Positions 5,531-6,230 of a stretch of 6,230 bases of DNA are shown here, piece by piece; position 1 is the first letter of the stretch; every line of letters begins with the position of its first letter. A program made the translations under genes and the position numbers. Source of the stretch: Opitutaceae bacterium. GTDB lineage: Bacteria; Verrucomicrobiota; Verrucomicrobiae; Opitutales; Opitutaceae. The stretch lies in NCBI GenBank assembly GCA_031266495.1, contig JAISAX010000218.1:1-6230 (forward strand), given 5' to 3'. The notes below the pieces were generated by a model. That model did not search any database. It saw nothing but the letters and a program-made list of their open reading frames with translations, and had not been told where the DNA came from.

Positions 5531-6230
5531 ATGAACAAAGAAACGTTTTCCGGGCGGATTTCATCCCGTCTGTTATCGGCACTTGTTGTGGCGTTCTGTG
5601 TAACGCTTGTGAGTCTGGCCTTTACGGTGGGCTCCATGCATGAGACCAGGATCGTTGGAGAAGGACGGCAGGAGGCGGCGGAGTCGGCGGCGGCTGTTTC
5701 TGTTCTTTATAACGACGAGGCTCCATTGAGTCTCAATTTTTCGGATACGGTGTCTGTGTTGGCGGACATAGGCACGGGCGCGAGTGGAGAGGGGGATGCG
5801 GGCAATTGGGAAGCGGTGGGAGAGGTTTCCGGGCCGGCGGCGGACGGGAGCAACCAGCTCAGGCTCTACGATGCCGACTGGCCTCTGCTGCCGTCCGGTT
5901 TGTCGTTAAAGAACATTACGGTGGGGAGCAGTGTTGCGAGTAATGGCGACTGGCGCGCACGTATTGATGCGGAGGGAGGAGTCTGGATGTGGGTTGTCGG
6001 GAGCGCCAGCGCCGAGGCCGTCGAACCGGAAGCCATCGAAACGCAGGCGGTTGGTTCGGACAACGAAGGGCGGGACAACGACCAGGGAGCGGCGGGCGGT
6101 TCCGGTGAGGTAAAGGTAACAGGACTTCCGCCAATCGGCACGCTTGCGCTCGGAGGCGGGCATGCGGTTGCGCTCACGGAGGAAGGGGAGGTGTGGACGT
6201 GGGAGATGGAATCTGGAGCGCCCACGAGCG
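5531..6230 (+). CDS. Exported RCC1-repeat protein, N-terminal part (runs off the window)
   Basis: An open frame starts with ATG at 5531 and runs without a stop for 233 codons to the window edge, so only the N-terminal part is visible. Residues about 14-34 (RLLSALVVAFCVTLVSLAFTV) form a signal peptide or anchor after a short basic head. The C-terminal part shows RCC1-type propeller blades. One is GLPPIGTLALGGGHAVALTEEG followed by VWTW at 221-224, the hallmark G-G-H-x-x-A-L ... G-x-V-W-x-W pattern with His211. An earlier degenerate copy has IDAEGGVWMWV at about 146-155. Between them lies an acidic, Gly/Ala-rich insert (about 158-192). Bacterial RCC1 proteins of this type are usually large, exported and of unknown binding partner, sometimes with autotransporter or Ig-like ends; none of that can be seen here. 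No Shine-Dalgarno sequence precedes the ATG. The C-terminus is needed to tell surface from secreted. Confidence 0.82.
   Translation, partial: MNKETFSGRISSRLLSALVVAFCVTLVSLAFTVGSMHETRIVGEGRQEAAESAAAVSVLYNDEAPLSLNFSDTVSVLADIGTGASGEGDAGNWEAVGEVSGPAADGSNQLRLYDADWPLLPSGLSLKNITVGSSVASNGDWRARIDAEGGVWMWVVGSASAEAVEPEAIETQAVGSDNEGRDNDQGAAGGSGEVKVTGLPPIGTLALGGGHAVALTEEGEVWTWEMESGAPTS

Noticed and set aside
5866..6225. Minus-strand frame of 119 codons at the right edge
   Set aside because: It is antisense to the RCC1-repeat coding sequence, which has an export signal and blade motifs.

Overview
The window looks like chromosomal DNA from a GC-rich Gram-negative bacterium, most likely Verrucomicrobiota and plausibly Opitutaceae. 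The reasons are a secreted protein with a PEP-CTERM-like tail, genes with poor Shine-Dalgarno sequences, long GC-rich inverted repeats between genes, and a large RCC1-type exported protein. The lineage is inferred from style; there is no rRNA or other marker gene here. No integrase, transposase, tRNA, rRNA or CRISPR array is visible.

Layout from left to right. Positions 1-155 are non-coding and hold the 3' flank of argA, with a GC hairpin, a weak terminator candidate and a degenerate repeat. Positions 156-1490 (minus strand) encode an ArgA-type N-acetylglutamate synthase, the first step of arginine synthesis. Positions 1491-1905 are non-coding and are largely filled by two adjacent inverted-repeat elements and a C12 tract. 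Positions 1906-2487 (minus) encode a small membrane-anchored protein of unknown function. A divergent promoter region follows, with a perfect TATAAT and an 8+8 bp dyad. Positions 2702-3703 (plus) encode an exported HExxH metallopeptidase with a PEP-CTERM-like C-terminus. It converges on 3748-4827 (minus), a secreted S1/P1-type zinc nuclease with the expected zinc ligands.

Positions 4828-5530 form a gap of about 700 bp without an intact gene. It carries simple repeats, the last ~63 codons of a class V aminotransferase (a truncated remnant, 5041-5229), a hairpin cluster and a 15-bp tandem repeat. From 5531 to the window edge runs the start of an open-ended gene for an exported RCC1-repeat protein.

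The genes do not form one pathway. argA is a housekeeping gene. The metallopeptidase, the nuclease and the RCC1 protein are all predicted to be exported and would act in the envelope or outside the cell, for example in nutrient scavenging or surface functions, but each seems to be its own transcription unit. I did not find a convincing new multi-gene system. The points most worth checking are the paired inverted-repeat elements, the unusual C-terminal sorting motif, the aminotransferase remnant and the irregular first RCC1 blade.
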